64,000 nt of DNA from Candidatus Aminicenantota bacterium (GTDB lineage: Bacteria > Acidobacteriota > Aminicenantia > Aminicenantales > UBA8522), in NCBI GenBank assembly GCA_017886205.1, contig JAFNEO010000009.1, positions 66,112 to 130,111 of the forward strand, in the 5' to 3' direction. This document shows positions 35,036 through 44,512 of the stretch, one piece after another. Numbering within the stretch: the first letter of the stretch is position 1; each line of letters begins with the position of its first letter. A program made the translations under genes and the position numbers. The notes beneath the pieces were generated by a model, which was not told the DNA's origin, searched no databases, and worked only from the letters and a program-made list of their open reading frames with translations.

Positions 35036-36460
35036 TCAGCTCTTGTGGGCATTCAGCCCGTGCTGGAGCTTGCTGTGCTTGACGCTGTAGAGGAAGTAAA
35101 TGAGCAGGCCGGCCAGGAGCCAGGCGCCGAACCGGAACCAGGTCACCTTGGGCAGGCTGTACATGAGGTAGAAACAGAAGCCGACCGTGATCAGCGGCGT
35201 GAAGGGCACTCCCGGCGTCTTGAACTTCCTCTCCACCTCGGGCCGGGTCTTTCTCAGGACGATGACGCCGATGGAGACGAGGACGAAGGCGAACAGGGTG
35301 CCGATGTTGCAAAGGTCGATAATCATGGTCAGCGGGAAAAGGCCGGCGATCAGGGCGGTTACTGTCCCTGTTATCCAGGTGCAGATGTGAGGGGTTTTGT
35401 GGACGCGGTGGACCCGTGCGAAGGAGGCGGGGAGGAGGCCGTCCCTAGCCATGACCATGAAGATCCGGACCTGCCCATAGAGGGTGACGAGCAAGGTCGA
35501 GATCATCCCGATGACGGCGCCAGTGGCGACGAGGGCTCCTCCCCAGCGGATCCCGATCCTGGCGAGGGCGGCGGGGAGCGCGTTGCCGACGTCGATCTCC
35601 TTGAACGGGACCATGCCGGTCAGGACGAAGGCCACCGAGATGTAGAGAATGATGATGACACCCAGGCAGATCATGAGGCCCAGGGGGACATCGCGCTTGG
35701 GATTTCGGGTCTCCTCTGCGGCCGTGGAGACGGCGTCGAACCCGATGTAGGCAAAAAAGATGATGGCTGCTCCGGCCATGATCCCCTTCCAGCCGAAGGG
35801 GGCGAAGGGGTTGAAATTGGTGAAATCGACGTGGGAGACGCCCAGGAAGACGAAGAGCAGGATCACGGCGATCTTGATGGCGACGATGATATTGTTGATC
35901 TTGGCGCTCTCCCGGATCCCGATGTAGAGGATCCAGCTTATGCCCATGGTGATAAGGATCGCGGGGAGGTCGACGACTCCGCCGGAAAAAATAACCTTGC
36001 CCGCGGCGGACGTAGTCACGGGCGGCGTGATCAGAGCCTTCGGCAGCTTGAGCCCCATTTGGGTGAGCAGTGGGATGAATGTGGTCGACCAGCCGGAGGC
36101 GACGGCGCTGGCCGCGACCAGGTATTCGAGCATCAAATCCCAGCCGATGATCCAGGCGACGAGCTCGCCGAAGGCCACATAGGAGTAGGAGTAAGTGCTT
36201 CCGGCGACCGGAAACATGCAGGCCAGCTCGGAGTAGGTGAGAGCGCAGAATGCGCAGGTGATCGCGGCGATGATGAAGGACATGAGGATGCCGGGCCCGG
36301 CCAGCTGGGACCCCTGGCCGGTGGCCACGAATATCCCGGTGCCGACGACCGATCCGATCCCGAGGGCGGCCAGGTCGACGGCCCTCAGGTTCTTTTTAAG
36401 CAGGGTGTGGTCGGACGCTTCGTTGATTTGCGCGGGTGTCTTGGTGACCCAAATGTTCAC
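35036..36460 (-). CDS. APC-family amino acid permease (cationic amino acid transporter type)
   Basis: The 474-residue integral membrane protein has about 12 hydrophobic helices. The first is GIGSVVGTGIFVATGQ, the substrate-binding glycine motif of APC transporters. FAYIGFDAVSTAAEETRNPKRDVP is characteristic of the CAT (2.A.3.3) branch, which includes arginine/ornithine carriers. Position upstream of the cpgS-like/arcC/argF operon on the same strand suggests uptake of arginine, citrulline or ornithine. Substrate is inferred from context only. Confidence 0.88.
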   Translation of the reverse strand: MNIWVTKTPAQINEASDHTLLKKNLRAVDLAALGIGSVVGTGIFVATGQGSQLAGPGILMSFIIAAITCAFCALTYSELACMFPVAGSTYSYSYVAFGELVAWIIGWDLMLEYLVAASAVASGWSTTFIPLLTQMGLKLPKALITPPVTTSAAGKVIFSGGVVDLPAILITMGISWILYIGIRESAKINNIIVAIKIAVILLFVFLGVSHVDFTNFNPFAPFGWKGIMAGAAIIFFAYIGFDAVSTAAEETRNPKRDVPLGLMICLGVIIILYISVAFVLTGMVPFKEIDVGNALPAALARIGIRWGGALVATGAVIGMISTLLVTLYGQVRIFMVMARDGLLPASFARVHRVHKTPHICTWITGTVTALIAGLFPLTMIIDLCNIGTLFAFVLVSIGVIVLRKTRPEVERKFKTPGVPFTPLITVGFCFYLMYSLPKVTWFRFGAWLLAGLLIYFLYSVKHSKLQHGLNAHKS

Positions 36461-36556
36461 GGCGACCTCCGGAGAAGAGACTGAAAAAACTCATGGAAGA
36501 ATGAGTTATGATAGTCAGATTCCCGGCCCTATGCAATCAAAAAATAAGGGTCCGGG

Positions 36557-36709
36557 CTACTGACCTTCGGTCTGCTTCTTCCAGGCCTGGTCCTTCCGAT
36601 CGTAGCCCTTCCCTCCCTTTTTCGTGGAGTGGGGCTTGCTGGGAGGAGGAAGCGGCCGCCGGACCTGCTTCCAGGCCGGTTTCTGGCGCCGGTTAACCTG
36701 ATGAGGCAT
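36557..36709 (-). CDS. Possible 50-residue basic protein
   Basis: The frame starts MPHQVNRRQKPAWKQVRRPL, has a proline-rich centre and a KKGGKGYDRKDQAWKK tail; 50 residues, very basic. AAGGA lies three bases before the ATG, closer than usual. The K-G-x-K-G-Y tail recalls the tails of small ribosome-binding proteins such as ArfA, but the match is too short to assign. It sits alone between the permease and yfcE-like genes. It may be real because codon choice is GC-biased like its neighbours, but I cannot confirm it. Confidence 0.4.
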   Translation of the reverse strand: MPHQVNRRQKPAWKQVRRPLPPPSKPHSTKKGGKGYDRKDQAWKKQTEGQ

Positions 36710-36782
36710 CTGTCCTTCTTTTATTTTGCCATTACGAGCACGAGCGAAGCAATCTCATCCTATCGTCTTTACCCGAAAAATT

Positions 36783-36820
36783 GGGGACGGTTCCATTTTC
36801 TGAAAAATTAGGACCGTCCC
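36783..36820. repeat. REP-like hairpin, possibly a terminator
   Basis: GGGGACGGTTCC (36783-36794) pairs with GGACCGTCCC (36811-36820), one bulged T, and TTTTTT follows on the plus strand. Each arm is preceded by GAAAAATT. This style (GGGACGGTTC/GACCGTCCC flanked by A/T) matches REP-like repeats associated with RAYT transposases, from memory. It lies after the end of the yfcE-like gene and could end its transcript. Confidence 0.55.
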
Positions 36821-36844
36821 TTTTTTATACACTGTCATCTGCGG

Positions 36845-37327
36845 TCAAAGGGCAACGATCTCCGCTTCGAGCTTATCCGAATCGAGCAGCGCCACCGTGC
36901 TTTTTCCGGTGAGCCAGCCGCCGGCCTCACCCGGGTTGAGGAGCAGGATTTTGCCTTCTTTCCGGATGTCCGGCTTATGAGTATGGCCGAAGATGATGAC
37001 GTCGTATCTCCCCGACGAAGCGTAAGTCGCGACCGAGAAATGATAATGGACGAGGAGGATCTCGCGGCCGCCGTGGGCAAAGAGGAGCGGCGCGTCCTGA
37101 ATCTCCCCGATTTTTTCCAGGGCCATTTCCAAACCTTGTTTTTCCCCGTCGCAGTTCCCGAAGACCGCTTTGACGGGGCAACCGAGAGCCGCCAGTTCCT
37201 TGGCGGCAAACGGCGCCACTACATCGCCCGCGTGAAGAACCAGTTCACACCCGGCATTCTTAAAAAGCGCCACCGCCTTGCGGATCTGTGGTACGTTGTC
37301 GTGCGAATCCGACATCACCCCGATCAT
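36845..37327 (-). CDS. YfcE/MJ0936-type metallophosphoesterase
   Basis: A 160-residue calcineurin-like phosphodiesterase. The dimetal motifs are SDSHDN (residues 6-11), HAGDVV, FGNCDG, LLVHYHFS and FGHTHKP. The family hydrolyses small phosphodiesters; the physiological substrate is generally unknown. In place of the usual HG in motif IV the sequence has HYH. It is transcribed away from the tRNA and stands alone. Confidence 0.9.
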   Translation of the reverse strand: MIGVMSDSHDNVPQIRKAVALFKNAGCELVLHAGDVVAPFAAKELAALGCPVKAVFGNCDGEKQGLEMALEKIGEIQDAPLLFAHGGREILLVHYHFSVATYASSGRYDVIIFGHTHKPDIRKEGKILLLNPGEAGGWLTGKSTVALLDSDKLEAEIVAL

Positions 37328-37439
37328 GGTATTTCTCCTCTTATCAATTATAGCGACTTTTGCCCTTGGCTGAAAAGGGTCAAGCTGCGGCGCCCGACCC
37401 GGACAACCAGCCAGAAAAGGCGGTCTGGCCGCGCAGTCC

Positions 37440-37469
37440 TTGACACTTCCAGGCTAAATTCTCTATTAT
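37440..37469 (+). promoter_or_regulatory. Strong promoter of tRNA-Val
   Basis: Consensus TTGACA (37440-37445), 18-base spacer, TATTAT (37464-37469). The tRNA begins 22 bases after the -10. The same transcript could continue into thrS. Confidence 0.7.
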
Positions 37470-37491
37470 ACTAGCCGTTCGCCGAAGAAAC

Positions 37492-37566
37492 AGGCGCGTG
37501 GCTCAGTGGTAGAGCGCTTCCTTGACGCGGAAGAGGCCGTGGGTTCGATTCCCTCCGCGCCTACCA
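37492..37566 (+). tRNA. tRNA-Val (anticodon GAC)
   Basis: Acceptor stem AGGCGCG/CGCGCCT, D arm GCTC/GAGC, anticodon stem CTTCC/GGAAG with loop TTGACGC (anticodon GAC, Val), T loop TTCGATT, encoded CCA. The T stem GTGGG/CCCTC contains one T-T mismatch. thrS follows 92 bases downstream. Confidence 0.93.
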
Positions 37567-37574
37567 TCGAACAA

Positions 37575-37641
37575 TTGAGTATTCAAGAGGTCATATAGAA
37601 GATTGCATATTTCGTCATCCCCCCTGTTGAATACCTCTCAA
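37575..37641 (+). promoter_or_regulatory. Hairpin in the tRNA-Val/thrS spacer
   Basis: TTGAG plus TATTCAA (37575-37586) pairs with TTGAATA, a three-base bulge, and CTCAA (37627-37641), closing about 40 bases. It ends 17 bases before the thrS ATG and next to its AAGGA. It may control thrS translation or RNA processing. No T-box consensus is present. Confidence 0.4.
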
Positions 37642-37658
37642 CCATAAGGACTGATGAG

Positions 37659-39582
<1,924 letters not shown>

Positions 39583-39584
<2 letters not shown>

Positions 39585-39598
39585 GGAGGCCAAGCATT
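39583..39598 (+). promoter_or_regulatory. infC ribosome binding site and AUU start codon
   Basis: AAGGAGG (39583-39589) overlaps the thrS stop and is followed after six bases by ATT (39596-39598). The frame from this ATT encodes the conserved IF-3 N-terminus (see infC). AUU starts are the hallmark of autoregulated infC in E. coli. Confidence 0.85.
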
Positions 39599-40195
39599 TT
39601 TAGAAGACAGCCATTCTATCCAGGACCCAGGAAAGCCAGACTGCATCGGATCAATGAAATGATTCACGCCAAAGAGATCAGAGTGATCGACCAAGACAAA
39701 AAGCAGCTCGGGATCCTTCCCGTGCCCGACGCTCTGTCTCTGGCCAGGCAAAAGGGGTTCGACCTCGTCGAGATCGCCCCCACGGCCAACCCTCCCGTCT
39801 GCCGGATCATGGACTATGGAAAATTCCTGTACGAGGAACACAAGAGGGAGCATGAGGCCAAGAAGCACCAGAAGCAGGTCCAGATCAAGGAGATCAAGTT
39901 CCGGCCGAAGATCAGCATCCACGACTACGCTTTCAAGATGAAACACGTGAAGGAGTTCTTGGGAGAAGGCAACAAGGTCAAGATCACGATCATGATCCGG
40001 GGCCGGGAACGCTCCAAGCCGGAGCTGGCTCATCAGCTCATGAACCGGATCCAGGCCGACGCCCAGGAGTTCGGGCGCCAGGACGGAGATATGAGGAAAC
40101 AGGATTGGGCCGTATCCGCCCTGCTGGTCCCCGCCAAATCAGGAGGAAAAGATGCCAAAGCTAAAGACACACAAGGGAGCCCAAAAGAGGTTTAA
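39596..40195 (+). CDS. infC: Translation initiation factor IF-3, AUU start
   Basis: IF-3 binds the 30S subunit, prevents 50S joining and checks the start codon. The frame is 199 residues from ATT 39596. The reading FRRQPFYPGPRKARLHRINE before the first in-frame ATG (39659) contains the expected RINE..HAKEIRVID start of the IF-3 N-domain, so starting at that ATG would remove conserved sequence. C-domain hallmarks are VEIAPTANPPVCRIMDYGKF and KEIKFRPKISIHDY. IF-3 rejects AUU starts, so autoregulation is inferred as in E. coli. The 3' end overlaps rpmI by 44 bases. Confidence 0.92.
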   Translation: MFRRQPFYPGPRKARLHRINEMIHAKEIRVIDQDKKQLGILPVPDALSLARQKGFDLVEIAPTANPPVCRIMDYGKFLYEEHKREHEAKKHQKQVQIKEIKFRPKISIHDYAFKMKHVKEFLGEGNKVKITIMIRGRERSKPELAHQLMNRIQADAQEFGRQDGDMRKQDWAVSALLVPAKSGGKDAKAKDTQGSPKEV

Positions 40196-40352
40196 GGTCA
40201 CAGCCAAGAAGAAGATCGTTCATAGCCGGGCGTTCAGGAGCCACCTGCTGGCCACGAAGGACGCCAAGAGGAAGAGGCGGCTGGGCCAGAAAGTCGTGGT
40301 CAGCCGGGCCGACCGGGGGGCCGTCAAAAAGATGCTGCCCTACGAGTTCTAG
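40152..40352 (+). CDS. rpmI: Ribosomal protein bL35
   Basis: The 66-residue protein has the bL35 signature [20 protein letters not shown] and ends in a basic C-terminus. AGGAGG lies a few bases before the ATG, inside infC. The overlap of 44 bases with infC is longer than usual. Confidence 0.97.
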   Translation: MPKLKTHKGAQKRFKVTAKKKIVHSRAFRSHLLATKDAKRKRRLGQKVVVSRADRGAVKKMLPYEF

Positions 40353-40372
40353 AGAAACAGAAGGAGTTCAAG

Positions 40373-40729
40373 ATGCCGCGAGTCAAGAGAGGAACAAAGC
40401 GAAGAGCCCGCCGGGCAAAATATTTGAAGCTGGCCAAGGGCTACTGGGGAGCGAAGAGCCACAACTACCGGACAGCCAAGGAAGCCGTGGAGAAATCTCT
40501 TCTCTACGCTTACCGCGATCGGCGCAACAAGAAACGGGATTTCCGGCGCCTCTGGATCATCCGGATCAAGGCCGCATCAGAGCAGAACGGGTTGAGCTAT
40601 AGCCGTTTCATCAACGGTTTGAAGCGACACCACGTCGAGCTCGACCGCAAGGTCCTGGCCGACCTGGCCGTCAATGCTCCCCAGTCGTTCACCGCTCTCG
40701 TCCAGAAGGTCAGAGAAGCCGTGACCTGA
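40373..40729 (+). CDS. rplT: Ribosomal protein bL20
   Basis: The 118-residue protein has [20 protein letters not shown], the basic rRNA-binding N-terminal helix, and [20 protein letters not shown]. bL20 represses the operon in E. coli; no equivalent site was recognised here. AGAAGGAG precedes the ATG. Confidence 0.98.
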   Translation: MPRVKRGTKRRARRAKYLKLAKGYWGAKSHNYRTAKEAVEKSLLYAYRDRRNKKRDFRRLWIIRIKAASEQNGLSYSRFINGLKRHHVELDRKVLADLAVNAPQSFTALVQKVREAVT

Positions 40730-40730
40730 G

Positions 40731-41765
40731 ATGAAGAATTTCGAGAGCCGTGTTGACGAGCTCAGGAAGAAATTCGAAGGGGCCTTAGCCGGAGTTAATG
40801 ACGACAGAGCGCTCGAGGACCTGCGCAACGAGTTTCTGAGCCGGAAGAGGGGACATCTCACCCTCTTTTTTGATGACCTCAAGGCCCTCACCCCCGAGGA
40901 AAGGCCGGTCGCCGGCAAGCTCGTCAACGAGTTGAAAATCCAAGTCCAGGAGGCCCTGACCACACGGCAGGGGAAGCTCGCGACCCGGGTCGTTACCCCG
41001 GACAAAGCGGACCTGACGCTCCCCGGGGAGAAGCTCCCCTGGGGAGCCCCCCATCCATTGATGCTCTTCCAGGAGGAGATCGAGAATATCTTCCTGGCCA
41101 TGGGCTTCTCCATCGCCGAAGGCCCGGAGATCGAGACGGACTACTATAATTTTGAGGCCCTGAACTTTCCGCCCCATCATCCCGCAAGGGACAGCTGGGA
41201 CACTCTTTACCTCGGCGATGACCTCTTGCTCCGGACCCATACATCGCCGATGCAGATCCGGGTGATGGAGAAATTCAAGCCTCCCATCCGCATCATCATC
41301 CCCGGCAAGGTCTACAGACGCGAGGCCATCGACCCCACCCACCTGCCCATGTTCTGCCAGGTGGAAGGGCTCCTGGTGGACGAAGGAGTGACCCTGGCCC
41401 ACCTCAAAGGGACTCTGGAGCATTTTCTCAAGACCCTTCTCGGCGACAAGATCGAGATCCGGTTCCGGCCGAGCTTCTTCCCGTTTACCGAGCCTTCGGC
41501 CGAAGTGGACATCAGCTGCATCCTCTGCCGCGGGAAGGACCCGGCCTGTCCCATCTGCGGAGGCACCGGCTGGAAAGAGCTCTTGGGAGCGGGGATGGTC
41601 GACCCCCAAGTCCTCAAGAACGTCAACATCGATCCCGAGAGGTATTCCGGCTGGGCGTTCGGCCTGGGCATTGAGAGGACGGCCATGTTCCGCTATCAGA
41701 TCGCGGACATGCGCATATTCTACGAGAACGACCTGCGCTTCACCCGGCAGTTTAGCTTGAAATGA
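40731..41765 (+). CDS. pheS: Phenylalanyl-tRNA synthetase alpha subunit
   Basis: The 344-residue catalytic subunit has an N-terminal coiled coil (1-95), then class II motifs: ALNFPPHHPARDSWDTLYL, THTSPMQIR, motif 2 KVYRREAIDPTH, and motif 3 GWAFGLGIERTAMFRY. The CILCRGKDPACPICGGTGW segment with four Cys is typical of bacterial PheS. The stop overlaps pheT by ATGA. Confidence 0.97.
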   Translation: MKNFESRVDELRKKFEGALAGVNDDRALEDLRNEFLSRKRGHLTLFFDDLKALTPEERPVAGKLVNELKIQVQEALTTRQGKLATRVVTPDKADLTLPGEKLPWGAPHPLMLFQEEIENIFLAMGFSIAEGPEIETDYYNFEALNFPPHHPARDSWDTLYLGDDLLLRTHTSPMQIRVMEKFKPPIRIIIPGKVYRREAIDPTHLPMFCQVEGLLVDEGVTLAHLKGTLEHFLKTLLGDKIEIRFRPSFFPFTEPSAEVDISCILCRGKDPACPICGGTGWKELLGAGMVDPQVLKNVNIDPERYSGWAFGLGIERTAMFRYQIADMRIFYENDLRFTRQFSLK

Positions 41766-43837
41766 AGATCAGTCTGAACTGGCTGAAGGAATATCTGGAC
41801 GGGGATATCTCTGTCCAAACCGCCGTCGAGGCCCTGGAGCGCATCGGCCTGATGGTGGAAGGCCGGGAGGAAAAAGACGGAGACATCGTCCTCGAGGTCG
41901 AAACCTACTCGAACCGCCCCGACACTCTGGGCCACTTGGGCATGGCCCGGGAGCTGGCCGTTGCGCTGGGTCTGCGCCTGAAAGAGAGGAACTGGCCGCT
42001 CTCGGAGCTCGCTGTCCGGACCGCCGACCTGGCGGACGTCCAGATCCTGGACGCAGACCTCTGCCCGCGGTACTGCGGGGTCGTAGTCAAGGGAATCAAA
42101 GTCGGGCCTTCGCCGGCCTGGCTGCAGAAGAGGATTGAGTCCATGGGGCTCAACCCCATCAACAATGTCGTCGACGTCAGCAACTATGTCCTCTTCTCGA
42201 CCTCCCATCCCATCCATGCCTTCGACCTGGACAAGATCGCCGGGGCCCGGGTGATCATCCGGCGGGCCAAGAAGGGGGAAAGGCTCCTCTGTCTCGACGG
42301 CACGGACCTGAGCCTCGCTCCGGACATGCTGGTCATCGCCGACGAGGTGAAACCGATCGCCCTGGCCGGAGTTATCGGCGGGCAGGCCTCGGCCGTGACC
42401 GAAGAGACCAAGGACATATTTATCGAGAGCGCCTATTTCAACCCGGTCTCGGTCCGGCTGACCCGCAAAGCGGCCGGCCTCCAGACCGATGCGTCCTACC
42501 GGTTCGAGAGGGGCGCGGACATATCCTTTCCCCCTCAAGCGGCCTTGATGGCGGCTTCGCTTCTCACCCCGTTCGGCGGCCGGTCGAGCCGGGAGCCGGC
42601 TGATGTCTTCCCGCTTCCCCCCAAGAAGAAAGAGATCATCCTGCGCCATCGCCGTATCACCGAACTCCTCGGGGTCCAAGTCGACGAAACCTTTGTCCAA
42701 AAAACTCTCACCGACCTGGAACTGGGCGTCGAGCAGCAGCAGCCCGGCGTCTGGCGAGTCAAGGCGCCCAGCTGGCGAGTGGACCTTGACCGTGAGGCCG
42801 ACCTGATCGAAGAGGTGGCGCGCTTTTACGGGTACGAGAAGGTCCCCTCCGTCGTTCCGTCCCTCCAGGTCGTCGACCCGATCCCGGACAAGAGCCGAGA
42901 GAAGCTGGACCGGGTCCGTCCGCTCCTGTTTCATTATGGATTCAACGAGGTCATCAATTTCAGCTTTTCCGATGCCGACAGGGAGCGATTGTTGGCGACC
43001 GGATTCGAAGCCATACAGATCCGGAATCCCATCTCTGCCAAGGCCTCGCTCCTGAGGACGAACATCCTCGGCGGCCTTTTGGAAACGGCGGCCTGGAACA
43101 AGAATCGAGGCCTGGACGCCATCCAAATCTTCGAGACCGGCAATGTCTATTTTCGCGATGAGCGCGGCTGCCGGGAGCGCCTGACCCTGGGGCTCCTGAG
43201 CACGGGGATGCGGGAAGAGCCGCACTGGAGGCAGAAAAGCCGGGAGGCGGATTTCTTCCACCTCAAGGGCGTCTGTGAAGCCCTCCTCCAGCAGCTGCGC
43301 TACGAACCGTTCTCCTTTGAAAAAGCCGAGCATCCCTGCTTTGAACCCGGGTCCGGCCTGGCCATGGCCTACAAAGAGGAGAAAATCGGCTATCTCGGCC
43401 TAGTAGTGGGCCGGATCAGGGAAGTTTTCGACTTGAAGCAGCCGGTCTGCGCGGCCGAGATCGACCTCGAGCTCCTGTTCGGAAAGCAGCCCAAGCCGTT
43501 CACCTACGAAGCGGTAGCCAAGTACCCGGCCATCGTCCGGGATGTGTCCCTGCTCGTGCCGCGGGATGTGTCCTACCAAGATATCTGCAAAGCGATCGAG
43601 AAGCTCCCTCTTCCTATCCTGGAAGAGTCCCGGCTCATCGATCTGTATTCCGGGGAATCGGTCCCCAAGGACAAGATTTCCCTATCGTTCCGCTTTGTCT
43701 ACCGTCATCTCCAGAGGACACTCCTGGCCGAAGAGGTGGATAGGGCGGAGCAGCAGGTTCTCGTTCAACTAAAACGGGCCTTTGGGGCTCAACTCAGGGA
43801 AGGAGGCAAAATTGACAACAGAACTGGAAAGAATTAA
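41762..43837 (+). CDS. pheT: Phenylalanyl-tRNA synthetase beta subunit lacking the tRNA-binding OB domain
   Basis: The 691-residue protein carries the B1 start (MKISLNWLKEYL), B3/B4 editing region (PINNVVDVSNYVLF, HPIHAFDLDKI), B5, the catalytic-like core (SWRVDLDREADLIEEVARFYGYEKVP) and the C-terminal FDX-ACB anticodon domain (YPAIVRDVSLLVP...). E. coli PheT is about 795 residues because an EMAP/OB domain (B2) of about 110 residues is inserted after residue 38. Here IGLMVEG at residue 31 runs almost directly into DGDIVLEVETYSNRPDTLGH, so B2 is missing. Flanking sequence is intact, so this is a clean domain loss, not a frameshift. Confidence 0.93.
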   Translation: MKISLNWLKEYLDGDISVQTAVEALERIGLMVEGREEKDGDIVLEVETYSNRPDTLGHLGMARELAVALGLRLKERNWPLSELAVRTADLADVQILDADLCPRYCGVVVKGIKVGPSPAWLQKRIESMGLNPINNVVDVSNYVLFSTSHPIHAFDLDKIAGARVIIRRAKKGERLLCLDGTDLSLAPDMLVIADEVKPIALAGVIGGQASAVTEETKDIFIESAYFNPVSVRLTRKAAGLQTDASYRFERGADISFPPQAALMAASLLTPFGGRSSREPADVFPLPPKKKEIILRHRRITELLGVQVDETFVQKTLTDLELGVEQQQPGVWRVKAPSWRVDLDREADLIEEVARFYGYEKVPSVVPSLQVVDPIPDKSREKLDRVRPLLFHYGFNEVINFSFSDADRERLLATGFEAIQIRNPISAKASLLRTNILGGLLETAAWNKNRGLDAIQIFETGNVYFRDERGCRERLTLGLLSTGMREEPHWRQKSREADFFHLKGVCEALLQQLRYEPFSFEKAEHPCFEPGSGLAMAYKEEKIGYLGLVVGRIREVFDLKQPVCAAEIDLELLFGKQPKPFTYEAVAKYPAIVRDVSLLVPRDVSYQDICKAIEKLPLPILEESRLIDLYSGESVPKDKISLSFRFVYRHLQRTLLAEEVDRAEQQVLVQLKRAFGAQLREGGKIDNRTGKN

Positions 43838-44072
43838 GATACTAGAAGGAAAGATCTCCCAGGTTATTGATTACGTCAACAAGCTGACCGCCGAAAACGA
43901 CAAGCTCAAGCAGCAGGTCAAAGAGTTCAAGGCCGGGGTCAAGGACTACGAAGAGCAGTCCAGAAAGACGGTCAAGTTTGAGGAGGACCTGAAACGCTGC
44001 GAAAGCGAGAGGGAAGTCATTAAAACCAAGATCGAGGCCATCATCGGCCAGATCGATAAGCTTGGGTTATGA
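43812..44072 (+). CDS. Small coiled-coil protein paired with ZapA
   Basis: The 86-residue protein is almost wholly a heptad coiled coil (ILEGKISQVIDYVNKLTAEN...LKQQVKEFK). TTG 43812 is chosen because GGAAGGAGG ends five bases before it; translation starts inside the end of pheT in another frame. Its stop overlaps the zapA ATG. The size and coiled-coil form resemble ZapB, a ZapA partner in the division ring, but sequence similarity is not established. Confidence 0.75.
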   Translation: MTTELERIKILEGKISQVIDYVNKLTAENDKLKQQVKEFKAGVKDYEEQSRKTVKFEEDLKRCESEREVIKTKIEAIIGQIDKLGL

Positions 44073-44395
44073 TCGACCGCATCATCGAAGTCGAGATTTA
44101 CGGTCAGAAGTACCGTATTAGAGTCAGAGGAGAAGAGGATGAGAAATATATAAATCATCTGACTTCTTATGTTGATCAAAAGATGCACGAAGTTGCAGTC
44201 AAATCGAAGTCGGCGGATATGTTGAAGATCGCCGTGCTCGCGGCCATGAACATCGCCGACGAATTTTTCCTCAGCCAGAAGAAGCTGGATCAACTGAATG
44301 AAGTCATCGGGCAGATGGAGAGTGAAATCGGGAGCCTGGACGCCCACCTTTCGAAAGAGGACAAGGAATACGATGATCTGGAGAAAACTCCATAA
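44069..44395 (+). CDS. zapA: Cell division protein ZapA
   Basis: ZapA bundles FtsZ protofilaments. The 108-residue protein has the family N-terminal domain (VEIYGQKYRIRVRGEEDEKYI, then ASYVDQKM-like LTSYVDQKMHEVA), the LKIAVLAAMNIADEF helix and a C-terminal coiled coil. Its position between pheT and rny is common in bacteria. Confidence 0.9.
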   Translation: MIDRIIEVEIYGQKYRIRVRGEEDEKYINHLTSYVDQKMHEVAVKSKSADMLKIAVLAAMNIADEFFLSQKKLDQLNEVIGQMESEIGSLDAHLSKEDKEYDDLEKTP

Positions 44396-44491
44396 AACAA
44401 CCGACCACAGGACGCCGGTCGCGACAGCTGTCTCTTACGCCCGTCTTTTCCATGTAGTCTCATAGGCTTTTCCCGTCTCCTCTCTTCCGCC

Positions 44492-44506
44492 CCTCCTCGA
44501 AGGAGG
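44492..44506 (+). promoter_or_regulatory. Hairpin sequestering the rny Shine-Dalgarno sequence
   Basis: CCTCCT (44492-44497), loop CGA, AGGAGG (44501-44506): the perfect Shine-Dalgarno of rny is entirely inside a 6-bp stem, seven bases before the GTG start. Translation of rny is probably controlled by opening of this stem. Confidence 0.6.
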
Positions 44507-44512
44507 TAGAAC

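Noticed and set aside
37567..37658. T-box riboswitch before thrS
   Set aside because: No T-box core sequence, no specifier-loop arrangement and no terminator/antiterminator pair; the spacer is too short.
44396..44512. 6S RNA gene between zapA and rny
   Set aside because: 6S RNA often follows zapA, but the spacer is only 117 bases and lacks the long paired bubble structure; most of its 3' end is the rny leader.
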